From Planctomycetota bacterium (GTDB taxonomy: Bacteria > Planctomycetota > Planctomycetia > Pirellulales > UBA1268), in assembly GCA_003669605.1 (NCBI GenBank), contig QWOP01000048.1:1-64000 (forward strand): a DNA stretch of 64,000 nt, written 5' to 3'. Below the pieces are notes generated by a model. That model was not told the DNA's origin, did no database searches, and saw nothing but the letters and a program-made list of their open reading frames with translations. The position numbers and the translations under genes were made by a program. Below are positions 18,537 to 26,645 of this stretch, in pieces; position 1 is the stretch's first letter; each line of letters starts with the position of its first letter.

Positions 18537-19850
18537 ATGATCCGCAAGAACACCAGCCAGACCGCCGTTTCACCGGTCCGCTCCGAAGCGGAGCAGGTTT
18601 TCCTGCCCCAAGTGGGACTGCTGGCCCTCGATCGACAGTATGCCACCCTCCGCCACGAGATCCGGGCAGCGATCGAGCGGGTCTGCGACTCGGGGCGATT
18701 CGTTCTTGGCCCCGATGTGACCGATCTGGAATCCGAACTGGCCCGAACACTCGGAGTGCCCCACGCCATCTCCTGTGCGTCAGGGAGTGATGCCCTCCTT
18801 CTGGCCCTCATGGCCCTGGACATCAAGCCTGGGGACGAGGTGATTCTCCCCAGTTACACGTTTTTTGCCACCGCCAGCGCCGTGACCCGCTTGGGGGCGG
18901 TGCCGATCTTTGCCGACATCGATCCGACCACCTACCTCGTCAGCCCGAGCGATGTGAAACGGAAATTGAGCCGGCGGACGAAAGCCATCATCCCCGTCCA
19001 CCTCTTCGGCCGTACCGCCGACATGGACGCCCTGCTCCCTCTGGCCAAGGAAGCCGGCGTGCCAGTCGTGGAGGATGCCTGCCAGTCGATCCTCTCGACC
19101 TGGCACGGTCGTTGCTCGGGCGCCCTCGGCGACATTGGCTGCTTCAGTTTCTATCCCACCAAGAATCTCGGCGGTGTTGGGGACGGCGGTTTCATGACCA
19201 CCACCCGCGACGACTTGGCGGCGAAACTGAAACTCCTCCGGGTCCACGGCATGGAGCCCCGCTATTACCACCAGGTCGTCGGGATCAATAGCCGGCTCGA
19301 CTCCCTCCAGGCAGCCGTTTTGCGGGTGAAATTGCCCCATCTCGATGCCTGGACGACGGCCCGCCAAAACAACGCTGCCCGGTACGTTGACCTGTTCTCG
19401 GAATACGACCTCAACCGGCATATCACCGTGCCTGAGGACGAGAGCCGCGGACGGCATGTCTGGAATCAGTTCGTGATCCGGATCTCCGGCGGCCAGCGTG
19501 ATGCGCTCCGCACTCACCTTTCCAAGTGTGGTGTCGGCACGGAGATCTACTACCCCGTCCCGCTCCACCTGCAGAAGTGCTTTGCACACCTCGGCTGGGG
19601 TGTCGGCGACCTGCCGGAAACGGAGAAGGCGGCGCTCGAAACCCTCGCCCTGCCGATCTATCCGGAACTCCAAGCGGCGGAGCAGGCCACGGTTGTCGGC
19701 CGAATCGCGGAGTTCTTCCACGCCCCGCACCTCCGGCGGTCGGATGAGTCACGTTCGCTGGCCCATCCCGCCGAGGATTCCCCGCTGCAGGGACCGCACT
19801 ACCTGCGGACGATGAAAGCCGTCGGTCGAGCCGACGACGTCCGCTGCTAA
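18537..19850 (+). CDS. DegT/DnrJ/EryC1 family PLP-dependent sugar aminotransferase
   Basis: A 437-aa member of the DegT/DnrJ/EryC1 fold-type I aminotransferases, which add an amino group to keto-sugar nucleotides for cell-surface glycans. It shows the family pattern: FVLGPDVTDLESELA, CASGSDALLLALMALDIKPGDEVILPSYTFFATASA, PVVEDACQS with the PLP aspartate, FSFYPTKNLGGVGDGG with the PLP lysine, and the late GINSRLDSLQAAVLRVKL and EIYYPVPLHLQ blocks. The C-terminal 45 residues after FFHAPH are not part of the usual fold. No nucleotide-sugar genes adjoin it, so the exact sugar is unknown. A dyad about 90 bp upstream may control it. Confidence 0.9.
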   Translation: MIRKNTSQTAVSPVRSEAEQVFLPQVGLLALDRQYATLRHEIRAAIERVCDSGRFVLGPDVTDLESELARTLGVPHAISCASGSDALLLALMALDIKPGDEVILPSYTFFATASAVTRLGAVPIFADIDPTTYLVSPSDVKRKLSRRTKAIIPVHLFGRTADMDALLPLAKEAGVPVVEDACQSILSTWHGRCSGALGDIGCFSFYPTKNLGGVGDGGFMTTTRDDLAAKLKLLRVHGMEPRYYHQVVGINSRLDSLQAAVLRVKLPHLDAWTTARQNNAARYVDLFSEYDLNRHITVPEDESRGRHVWNQFVIRISGGQRDALRTHLSKCGVGTEIYYPVPLHLQKCFAHLGWGVGDLPETEKAALETLALPIYPELQAAEQATVVGRIAEFFHAPHLRRSDESRSLAHPAEDSPLQGPHYLRTMKAVGRADDVRC

Positions 19851-19887
19851 AAACCATTTCCCGCGGCGCCACGCTCAAACCCAAGAC

Positions 19888-20268
19888 TCACACATCCCGG
19901 CGCCGACCGCTGAACTTGCAGGCCGTGAACAGGCCCAGGCCGGCGGCGAGCACGGTGAGGGCGTAGGCCGGGATGTACTTCACCGTCATGAACGGCACAT
20001 CCTCGGTGGGTGCCGCATTGGCCGCCGGCTGAGCGGCCGGCGGCGCACCGCCACCATTGGCGAAGTTCTGGGCCATGTTCTGCGCCCCCTGGGGGAGCCC
20101 ACCGAGCGGATTGGCCGGCTTGACCGCCTCATCGAGCGGAGGGGCCAACAACGAGACCCCTCCCTGTGCCAAAACCTGCGCCAAAACCTGCGGCACCGTC
20201 GGGGAGGCGAACACGCCCCCAACCGCAAGTGCAACCACTCCACCGATCCGCCGGTTGAATCTGTTCAT
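19888..20268 (-). CDS. Small exported membrane protein, function unknown
   Basis: A 126-aa protein with an N-terminal signal or anchor (RIGGVVALAVGGVFA), a low-complexity middle rich in Ala, Asn, Gln and Pro (NMAQNFANGGGAPPAAQPAANA), and a C-terminal membrane helix (YALTVLAAGLGLFTACKF) that ends in a basic stretch GRRRDV. The start at 20268 has GGAG seven bases upstream. A cysteine in the C-terminal helix is notable, but there is no lipobox at the N-terminus. It converges with the DegT gene (37 bp apart) and diverges from the topoisomerase gene. I do not recognise a family; similar two-anchor small proteins are common in planctomycetes. Confidence 0.65.
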   Translation of the reverse strand: MNRFNRRIGGVVALAVGGVFASPTVPQVLAQVLAQGGVSLLAPPLDEAVKPANPLGGLPQGAQNMAQNFANGGGAPPAAQPAANAAPTEDVPFMTVKYIPAYALTVLAAGLGLFTACKFSGRRRDV

Positions 20269-20406
20269 CGTCGTCTCCACTCCAGTGCCTGACTGGGGCC
20301 CGCACCACCCGCGGACGCACCAAGGTGCCCCGCCAGCGTGGCGAGAGTAGGATACCCGCCGCCCGGGCACTCCGGGAACATCCCGTCTCCCCCGATGGTA
20401 CCGCCG

Positions 20407-21588
20407 ATGGCCGCCAAGCCCAAACGCCCAGCCACAGCCACGAAACCAGGTGCCGCTGCCGTTGCTTCTGCACGGAAACCGGCCGGCAAGCTTCCGCCGG
20501 TCGATGCCAAGACGATGGGGATGATCATCGAGTTGGCCGACAAGGTGGCCGACGCCGCGGTCAAGCGCCGTGATCCCCACCTCGACATCCCCGCCCGCAC
20601 GCTCTCCAACGTCCGCTTCAACAAGTCGCGGAAGATCATCGAGATGGGGGGCCAGACCAACTGCCGGCAACTCTTCAACCTCTCGCAGGCCAAGAGTTAT
20701 ATGCAGACGCTGCTGGTGGCCACCGGCTGCAAGGCGCTCATCGATCAGCAGAAATCGACCAGCATCCGAGGCCTCTACTACCTCCTCAAACACACCATCG
20801 AAGGCACCCGCGAGGAGACGTTCGCCACCCAGGAGGAGTGCGATCCGATCATCGAGGACCTCGAGGTGACACTCCAGAGCCTCCGTGAAGAACTCCACGT
20901 CTACGCCAGCAACCGCGGCGGCATGGTGGGGCCGATCTCGCTGATCGACGATGGCGACGAGATCGACTGCTCGCGGATGGGATCGGGAGGCTACAGCATT
21001 CCCTCGATCGTCGAAGCGAATGTCATCAAGTTCAAGTCGTGCGACGCCAAGTTCATTCTCCACGTTGAGAAAGACACGGTATGGCGCCGGTTCAACGAGG
21101 ATAAATTCTGGCGGAAATACAATTGCCTGCTGACGCACGGCGGTGGCCAGCCCCCCCGCGGCGTCCGCCGCATGCTCCACCGACTCCACAACGAACTCAA
21201 ACTCCCCATTTACTGCCTGCTCGACAACGATCCCTGGGGCTACTACATCTACTCGGTGCTCAAGCAGGGCTCGATCAACCTCGCCTACGAATCGAAGCGA
21301 ATGGCGATCCCGGAGGCAAAGTTCCTCGGTTTGCGCTCCCGCGACTACGAGCGCTGCAAACTCAATCCGAGTGTCCAGATTGCGCTCAACGACACCGACA
21401 TCAAGCGGGCCAAGCAGATTGCCGCTTACCCCTGGTTCGCTGAAAAGAAGCCGTGGCAGAAGGAGATCGGCGCCATGCTCTCCAACGGCTTTAAACTGGA
21501 GGTGGAGTCACTGATCTCCAAGGACATCAGTTACGTCACCGAGGTGTACACACCGGAGCGGATCGCCGAGGCTGACTGGCTGGACTAG
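20407..21588 (+). CDS. DNA topoisomerase VI subunit A (Spo11-like)
   Basis: A protein of about 393 aa in the Spo11/Topo VI-A family, the DNA-cutting subunit of type IIB topoisomerases. After a basic Ala/Lys/Pro-rich N-terminal tail of 30 residues, the winged-helix (CAP-like) domain holds the STSIRGLYYLLKHT block with the active-site tyrosine (Tyr124 or Tyr125 from this start). The Toprim domain follows with its acidic residue in FILHVEKDTVWRRF and the metal site in LPIYCLLDNDPWGYYIYSVL, where archaeal enzymes have a similar D-x-DP-x-G-x-x-I. Subunit B (GHKL ATPase) is needed for a full topoisomerase and is not in the window. Start choices are 20395 and 20407; neither has a strong ribosome-binding site. 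Confidence 0.88.
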   Translation: MAAKPKRPATATKPGAAAVASARKPAGKLPPVDAKTMGMIIELADKVADAAVKRRDPHLDIPARTLSNVRFNKSRKIIEMGGQTNCRQLFNLSQAKSYMQTLLVATGCKALIDQQKSTSIRGLYYLLKHTIEGTREETFATQEECDPIIEDLEVTLQSLREELHVYASNRGGMVGPISLIDDGDEIDCSRMGSGGYSIPSIVEANVIKFKSCDAKFILHVEKDTVWRRFNEDKFWRKYNCLLTHGGGQPPRGVRRMLHRLHNELKLPIYCLLDNDPWGYYIYSVLKQGSINLAYESKRMAIPEAKFLGLRSRDYERCKLNPSVQIALNDTDIKRAKQIAAYPWFAEKKPWQKEIGAMLSNGFKLEVESLISKDISYVTEVYTPERIAEADWLD

Positions 21589-21593
21589 CGACA

Positions 21594-21945
21594 CGCGAAC
21601 CACGGGCATCCTGCCCGTGTTCGCTTGGCGGGCATCCGCCCGCTCTCACCGGAGGCCGCCATCCGGGCGGCCAGACCTGCGGACTGACAACACGCGAACC
21701 ACGGGCATCCTGCCCGTGTTCGCTGGGCGGGCATCCGCCCGCTCTCACCGGAGGCCGCCATCCGGGCGGCCAGACCTGCGGACTGACAACACGCGAACCA
21801 CGGGCATCCTGCCCGTGTTCGCTTGGCGGGCATCCGCCCGCTCTCACCGGAGGCCGCCATCCGGGCGGCCAGACCTGCGGACTGACAACACGCGAACCAC
21901 GGGCATCCTGCCCGTGTCCGCTGGGCGGGCATCCGCCCGGCCAGG
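21594..21945. repeat. 99-bp direct-repeat array, three full copies and one deleted copy
   Basis: The unit begins CGCGAACCACGGGCATCC at 21594, 21693, 21792 and 21891, an exact 99-bp period. Each unit contains three GC-rich hairpins with the same ATCC-type loop: ACGGGCA-TCC-TGCCCGT, GCGGGC-ATCC-GCCCGC and GGCCGCC-ATCCG-GGCGGCC, then a linker (AGACCTGCGGACTGACAA). Copies differ by only a few bases. The last copy has lost about 50 bp between its second and third hairpins. It lies between converging genes (topoisomerase plus, coiled-coil protein minus) and could end transcription in both directions. In translation these repeats read TGILPV or HGQDAR, a pattern common in planctomycete and verrucomicrobial intergenic repeats. 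Confidence 0.85.
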
Positions 21946-21953
21946 AAACACCC

Positions 21954-22841
21954 CTAGGCCTTTTCGCGGAGCATCTGCGGGGGGTCCTCGAGGTCGTCGA
22001 GTTCAGAGGGCAACTGGAGTTGTCGCATCGCATCGTCGGTGCGTTTCATCCCTTCAGCCACCTCGTCGACGCGACGGGCAATATCACTGACGTCCCGCCT
22101 GGCCACGGATCCCTCGGCCAAGGCCTCAATCTTCGACTCCAGTCGCTCTACCTCGGCGATGATGACGTCGAGTTTGCGCTGCGCTTCAGCGATGTTCTCG
22201 TGCCGCTCGGTGGTCGTCCGCAGGTCGTCCTCCAACACCGACTTCAAGCGGGCCGTCTCCGGGTCATCCGCCGCTGGCAAAGCCCGCAGCCGCTTCTCCA
22301 GATCGGCCATCCGCCGGCGGATGGCGGTGTCATCGGTGTGCTCCACGAATTCGGAGAGCGACTGCGCACCGCGGATCATCCGCAGGTAGCCCCACAGGAG
22401 ACGCTCGAGCGACTCAAGCGATCCCGGCTCGGACGAAGTGCCGTCGGTGCCGCGAACCTTCCCGGCGATATCAACCAGATGGAGGCACCGCTCACGGAGC
22501 CGCTCAAATCGCTCCCGCACCTGGGGAGACAGCGAACGGAGCAACTTCTCGTAGCTCTCGCGGGTGCCAATCGCCGTCGCCTCACGACGGGCCTTGGCGT
22601 CCTGGGCCTCGACCGCGGATCGGAAACGATCATTCGACACCATGCTCGACAGATAGAGCACTTCGCCCGCAACCACCAGCGGGAGGATCACGCCAGGAAA
22701 ACCACTGATCACCGCCGCCGCGACACCAGCTCCGAAAAAGAGAAGGTTCCATCGGGTGGTGAATGCCGTCCGCAGATAGGCTCCGAATCGCTGGCCCACG
22801 TGGGAGTCGCCCCTTCCCTCGGTGTCTTCATCCCCGGACAT
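21954..22841 (-). CDS. Membrane-anchored coiled-coil protein
   Basis: A 295-aa protein with a short acidic N-terminus, two adjacent membrane helices (about residues 25-60, NLLFFGAGVAAAVISGFPGVILPLVVAGEVLYLSS), and a long cytoplasmic helical region rich in Arg, Glu and Leu. The last hundred residues (from about KSVLEDDLRTTTERHENIAEAQRKLDVIIAEVERLESKIEAL) have heptad spacing and should form a coiled coil. No enzymatic motif is visible. It starts 35 bp after the ABC ATPase gene on the same strand and probably belongs to that operon, possibly as a structural partner of the PspA or AAA+ proteins encoded upstream. The start at 22841 is chosen because the extension upstream is Arg/Ala-rich and overlaps the ATPase gene. 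Confidence 0.75.
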   Translation of the reverse strand: MSGDEDTEGRGDSHVGQRFGAYLRTAFTTRWNLLFFGAGVAAAVISGFPGVILPLVVAGEVLYLSSMVSNDRFRSAVEAQDAKARREATAIGTRESYEKLLRSLSPQVRERFERLRERCLHLVDIAGKVRGTDGTSSEPGSLESLERLLWGYLRMIRGAQSLSEFVEHTDDTAIRRRMADLEKRLRALPAADDPETARLKSVLEDDLRTTTERHENIAEAQRKLDVIIAEVERLESKIEALAEGSVARRDVSDIARRVDEVAEGMKRTDDAMRQLQLPSELDDLEDPPQMLREKA

Positions 22842-22876
22842 CCATTTTCCCACGGCAACGAAAGCCGGAGGCACGA

Positions 22877-23740
22877 TCACCCTCGTCCGCCTGGCCTCTG
22901 TGCCGCAGCCTCGATCCGCTCCAGCTGCTCCTGCAGCTCGCTGACCCGTTGGTGGAACCAAGGCTCCGACTGGGTCTGCCGGGCAGGTGCCGACGCCGTC
23001 GGCAAGCGGATCTCGGCAGCGATCCTACCCGGAGTCGTGGCCATCACGAACACCCGGTCGCCGAGATACACCGCCTCCTCCACGGAGTGGGTGATGAACA
23101 GCACCGTCGCCTCGACATCCCGCCACAGTTTGATCAGCAGATCCTGCATGTCGAGCCGCGTGGCGGGATCGAGAGCCCCGAAGGGCTCGTCCATGAGGAT
23201 GATCCGCGGCCGGAGGACGAGCGTCCGGGCGATCGCCACACGCTGCCGCATCCCGCCGGAGAGTTCGTGGGGATACTTGCCCGCGTCGCGGCGGGGATCG
23301 AGCCCCACCCGGGCGATCCACTCCCTCCCCTCCGCCTCGCGGCTGCGGCGCGACACTCCGCGGCACTCCAACCCAAACGTCACATTGTCGAGGACGGTGC
23401 GGTTGTCAAAACTCGTGTAGTCCTGAAACACCATCCCCCGGTCGGCTCCCGGGCCGCTGACACGCCGACCGAGAACGCGGACCGTTCCGCTGGTTGGGGG
23501 ATGCTGGGGCTCAAGTCCCGCTACCAACCGCAGCACCGTGCTCTTGCCGCAGCCCGATGGTCCCAGGAACGTGGAGATCTCGCCGGTGTCCGCCAGGTCG
23601 GGAATAACAAACGACACATTCTCGATGGCGATCGACTGCCGCGACGTCCCCTCGTTGTAAATCTTCGTGACGCCACTGAACTCCACCGCCGCCGGTCGCG
23701 GTGCACTGTCGCCCTCCGGCAGGACCGCGGTGCCACTCAT
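22877..23740 (-). CDS. ABC transporter ATP-binding protein, SsuB/TauB/NrtD type
   Basis: A 287-aa ABC ATPase. Motifs in order: Walker A GPSGCGKST, Q-loop MVFQDYTSF, signature LSGGMRQRVAIART, Walker B RIILMDEPFGALD, and the H-loop FITHSVEEAVYLGDR. The THSVEEAV block and 'FGALDPATR' place it with ATPases of nitrate, taurine and sulfonate importers. The start ATG at 23740 overlaps the permease stop in an ATGA. A short Glu/Gln-rich coiled C-terminal tail (VSELQEQLERIEAAA) is extra. It should power the adjoining permease; substrate is not inferable from sequence. Confidence 0.92.
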   Translation of the reverse strand: MSGTAVLPEGDSAPRPAAVEFSGVTKIYNEGTSRQSIAIENVSFVIPDLADTGEISTFLGPSGCGKSTVLRLVAGLEPQHPPTSGTVRVLGRRVSGPGADRGMVFQDYTSFDNRTVLDNVTFGLECRGVSRRSREAEGREWIARVGLDPRRDAGKYPHELSGGMRQRVAIARTLVLRPRIILMDEPFGALDPATRLDMQDLLIKLWRDVEATVLFITHSVEEAVYLGDRVFVMATTPGRIAAEIRLPTASAPARQTQSEPWFHQRVSELQEQLERIEAAAQRPGGRG

Positions 23741-24750
23741 GGTCGAAACTCCGTCGCTGCGCCGTGCCATATTCGCTGGCAGAGCCTGGGGAGCAATCCC
23801 CGGCCGCCGTAGCGGTATGGGAAGAGGTCGCACTGCAGCCACCACAGGGCCCGGTCGATGGTCCACGCCACGAGGGGAATGATCGCCAACACCAGCAGGA
23901 TCGGCTCCCGCTCGCCACGTCGCTGCGAGACGTTGATCAGGTCCCCGAGGCCTCCGGAGTCACTGCCAAACTTCACCAACTCCGCGAGCATCACATAGCC
24001 AAAGGCCAACCCGAACAGCAACCGCAAGGAATTGAAGATCGAGGGCGCTGCCAGCGGCGTGAGCACCTTACAAATAATCTGCCACCGTGAGGCCCCCAGC
24101 GTCAGCGCCGTGTCGACATACCGCTGCGGCACGTCGAGCACCGCGGCGGTGGTGTCGGACAGGACGAAGGCGCCGCTGGCAATGAAGAGGAACATCACCT
24201 TCTGAAATTCGCCGATCCCGAAGAGGAAGAACGTCAGCGGGATCAGGGCCGCGACCGGAATGTTGCGGCCAAAGACCATCAACGGTGCCAGGAACGCTCG
24301 CAGCGCTGGGAAACACGCGGCGAGAATCCCCACCGGGACGCCGATCGCGGCCGAGAGTCCGAAACCCATGCAGACCCGCTTGAGGGTTACCAGCGTGTTG
24401 GTGACCAGTTTCCGCTCGCCGAACACCCGCGGCACCGCTTCGGCCGTCTCCAGCGGACTCGGCAACGTCGTGGGGCTGACAAATCGCTGCTCGCGATCGC
24501 CGGCGGTGGCCAGGAACCACACCGCCAGCACCGCCGCGATGCAGGTTGCCCCCCAAAACAGCGCAGCGCCCGTGGAGATCTCCCCACGCAGCGGTGCCGC
24601 ACCGCTCCCCGCGCCTGCCGCAACCGCCGGCGCCTGCGGCACGGCAACAGGCCCATGCTCCCCAGACGCCTGGACGGCAATGTCGGCCGGCGTCGAGTCG
24701 GTTTCATCCCCCATCGCGATGCGTTTCCCGGAGTGGCCCGACCCGCTCAT
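23737..24750 (-). CDS. ABC transporter permease, SsuC/TauC type
   Basis: A 337-aa inner-membrane permease (BPD_transp_1 fold). The first 60 residues are a cytoplasmic, Ala/Gly/Pro-rich extension. The core has about six helices, and the coupling-helix EAA motif is visible as DTALTLGASRWQIICKVLTPLAAPSIFNSLRL. It resembles permeases for taurine, sulfonates and nitrate. Its ATG overlaps the stop of the solute-binding fusion gene (ATGA), and its own stop overlaps the ATPase start, so three genes are translationally coupled and probably made in fixed ratio. Confidence 0.92.
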   Translation of the reverse strand: MSGSGHSGKRIAMGDETDSTPADIAVQASGEHGPVAVPQAPAVAAGAGSGAAPLRGEISTGAALFWGATCIAAVLAVWFLATAGDREQRFVSPTTLPSPLETAEAVPRVFGERKLVTNTLVTLKRVCMGFGLSAAIGVPVGILAACFPALRAFLAPLMVFGRNIPVAALIPLTFFLFGIGEFQKVMFLFIASGAFVLSDTTAAVLDVPQRYVDTALTLGASRWQIICKVLTPLAAPSIFNSLRLLFGLAFGYVMLAELVKFGSDSGGLGDLINVSQRRGEREPILLVLAIIPLVAWTIDRALWWLQCDLFPYRYGGRGLLPRLCQRIWHGAATEFRP

Positions 24751-26531
24751 TCCTTCTCGGCGGAATAGACCTTGATCTCAACGCGGCGGTTGAGGGCGTG
24801 GTTGTCGGGCTGATCGGGGTCGACAGGCCGATCCCAGCCAGCACCGTCGACCGCAAAGCGACCCTCGTCAAACTCAAACTTCTCAACCAACGACTCCTTC
24901 ACGGAATTCGCCCGACGGAGCGATAGTTCCCGGACGACATCGGCGGGAATCCGTCCCTTCATGGAGGAATCGGTGTGCCCCTCAATGACGATCCGCGCCG
25001 CCCCGAACTGCTTGGCCAGTGTCGCCACCTCATCGAGGACCAGATCGACGCTGGCGTCGTAGGGCTCCTCGATGTCCTTGCCGTCGACACGGCGGACAAT
25101 CCTCTTCTTCAGATCCCAACTGTTGGGGAAGAAGTGGATGACGACAGTGTTGGTGAGGATTTCGTCGTTCTCGGCACGGATGTCGGCCAGCCGCTTCGGC
25201 GGCAATGGTTTGGTGTATTCGTCTCGGGTATCGGCGTACTTTGCCTCCTGGCCAAGTTTCTGGATCACTGAGAAATCCATCACCTGATCAAACGAGACCG
25301 GCGGATTGGTGATCGCGCCGACACGGCGGTAGAGGTAGTAGGCCTGCTTCCAGATCCGCTCGAAATTAGCGGGGTTGTTGCGGTTGATGAAGAACTGGTA
25401 GTTCTCGGCCCAGTTGGTGGAGTGGGCGTCACCGAGCATCCCCAGGGTGTCGCTGGCGGGGATGTTGTAGCCGGCGGCCATCAGTTCGGCAGCCTTTGCT
25501 TTGCCCGTCTCGCTCTTGAGTTCTTCCATCGAGTCGAAAATACCGCGGACGATGGCCTCGATCTTGTCAGGATGATCCTGGGCAAAGTCGGCGCGGGAAA
25601 ACCACACGTCGGCGATCAGGCGGTTGGCCGTCTGGGTTGTGACCAGCATCCTGTTGCCCTTGGCTTTGCCGAGGTTGTAGATGTCCGGCGCCCAAGACAC
25701 GGCCCCGGCGATTTCCTTCTGGGAGTTGAAGGCCGCGGCGGCCTGGAAGGCATCCTCGGTGTAGATCATCTCCACGTCCTGCGGTTGGAGCCCGCCGGCG
25801 ACGAGCATGTTGAGGGCAAAGAACTGGCTCGGCGAGTTTTGGGCGAGCACGAGTTTCTTGCCGACCAAATCACGGACGGTGCGGATCCCCTCGCGGACGA
25901 CGATCCCGTCACCACCATTGGAGAAATCGACCTGCTGGAAGACACGGGGCATGACCCGGGAATCTTTGGGCGCTCCGGTGCGGTCGGTGAGGCCCTCGAG
26001 AAACAAAGGAATCATGTCGAGCGTCGCCCAACCGATGTGCACCTCGCCGGCGGCGTAGGCATCACGCATCGTGACCGGATTGTCGATCAAGACAAGTTCA
26101 ATTTTGAACGGCTTTCCTCCCGGTGCCTGCCACACCTTCCCCGCCTTGAAGCCCTCGTTGGCGTGGATGATTGGCGCCCAGCCGGCCCAGACGTTGAGGG
26201 CGAAGCGAACGGTATCGTTCTCCAACGGCTTGTAGGCGCTTGTGCCCTTCACCGGCGGGAGTTTCTCCGCCGGCTTAAAGGCGTATTCCTTGACGGTGGT
26301 GGGGATTGAGTCGTCGGCGGCCTCCGAGACTGGTCCCTCGCCCGCAGGTGGCACCGATCCTGCTCCACCTGCCCCGCCGGCTCCACCGGCAACCTGCGCC
26401 CCCCCTGCCCCCGGTCGCGGCCCGAGGGGACCACCAAACATCCCGGCACGCCACGCTGCCAGCGCCAACAGCCCGAGAATGACGGCCCAAACCGCCAACC
26501 AGAACGGAGCTTTGGGTTGACCACCAGCCAT
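24747..26531 (-). CDS. ABC solute-binding protein fused to an OmpA-like peptidoglycan-binding domain
   Basis: A 594-aa fusion. Residues 10-30 form a membrane anchor without a clear cleavage site, followed by a Gly/Ala/Pro-rich linker. Residues about 100-440 look like an NMT1/SsuA-type substrate-binding domain (VRFALNVWAGWAPIIHANEG, AYAAGEVHIGWATLDMIP, GKKLVLAQNSPSQFFALNMLV). Residues about 470-590 are an OmpA/MotB C-terminal domain: VVIHFFPNSWDL, ARIVIEGHTDSSMKG with the peptidoglycan-contact Asp, LSLRRANSVKESL, and NRRVEIKV with the conserved Arg. The binding domain should feed the coupled permease, while the OmpA part holds it to the cell wall. Both domains lie in one unbroken frame, so this is a real fusion. 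The leader carries 13-bp tandem repeats. Confidence 0.9.
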   Translation of the reverse strand: MAGGQPKAPFWLAVWAVILGLLALAAWRAGMFGGPLGPRPGAGGAQVAGGAGGAGGAGSVPPAGEGPVSEAADDSIPTTVKEYAFKPAEKLPPVKGTSAYKPLENDTVRFALNVWAGWAPIIHANEGFKAGKVWQAPGGKPFKIELVLIDNPVTMRDAYAAGEVHIGWATLDMIPLFLEGLTDRTGAPKDSRVMPRVFQQVDFSNGGDGIVVREGIRTVRDLVGKKLVLAQNSPSQFFALNMLVAGGLQPQDVEMIYTEDAFQAAAAFNSQKEIAGAVSWAPDIYNLGKAKGNRMLVTTQTANRLIADVWFSRADFAQDHPDKIEAIVRGIFDSMEELKSETGKAKAAELMAAGYNIPASDTLGMLGDAHSTNWAENYQFFINRNNPANFERIWKQAYYLYRRVGAITNPPVSFDQVMDFSVIQKLGQEAKYADTRDEYTKPLPPKRLADIRAENDEILTNTVVIHFFPNSWDLKKRIVRRVDGKDIEEPYDASVDLVLDEVATLAKQFGAARIVIEGHTDSSMKGRIPADVVRELSLRRANSVKESLVEKFEFDEGRFAVDGAGWDRPVDPDQPDNHALNRRVEIKVYSAEKE

Positions 26532-26573
26532 CGAGCACCTCGCCTGAAAAAAGAAACCGGGGGGGACGTGGAA

Positions 26574-26630
26574 GAAACCCTGCGTGGAAACCCTGCTTGG
26601 AAACCCTGCGTGGAAACCCTGCGTGGAAAC
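26574..26630. repeat. 13-bp tandem repeat, 4.4 units
   Basis: GAAACCCTGCGTG is repeated at 26574, 26587 (one G to T change), 26600 and 26613, with GAAAC starting a fifth unit at 26626. It lies in the 114-bp gap between the 101-aa gene and the solute-binding fusion gene, about 43 bp before the latter's start, so it would be part of the mRNA leader. Confidence 0.85.
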
Positions 26631-26645
26631 GGCCGGAATCCTGGA

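Noticed and set aside
21594-21945. CRISPR array
   Set aside because: Units abut with a constant 99-bp sequence and no unique spacers; each unit holds several palindromes, and there are no cas genes.
21617-22090. Repeat protein encoded by the 99-bp array
   Set aside because: Frames are open on both strands only because the unit length is a multiple of three and lacks stops; no start signal, and the sequence is palindromic DNA.
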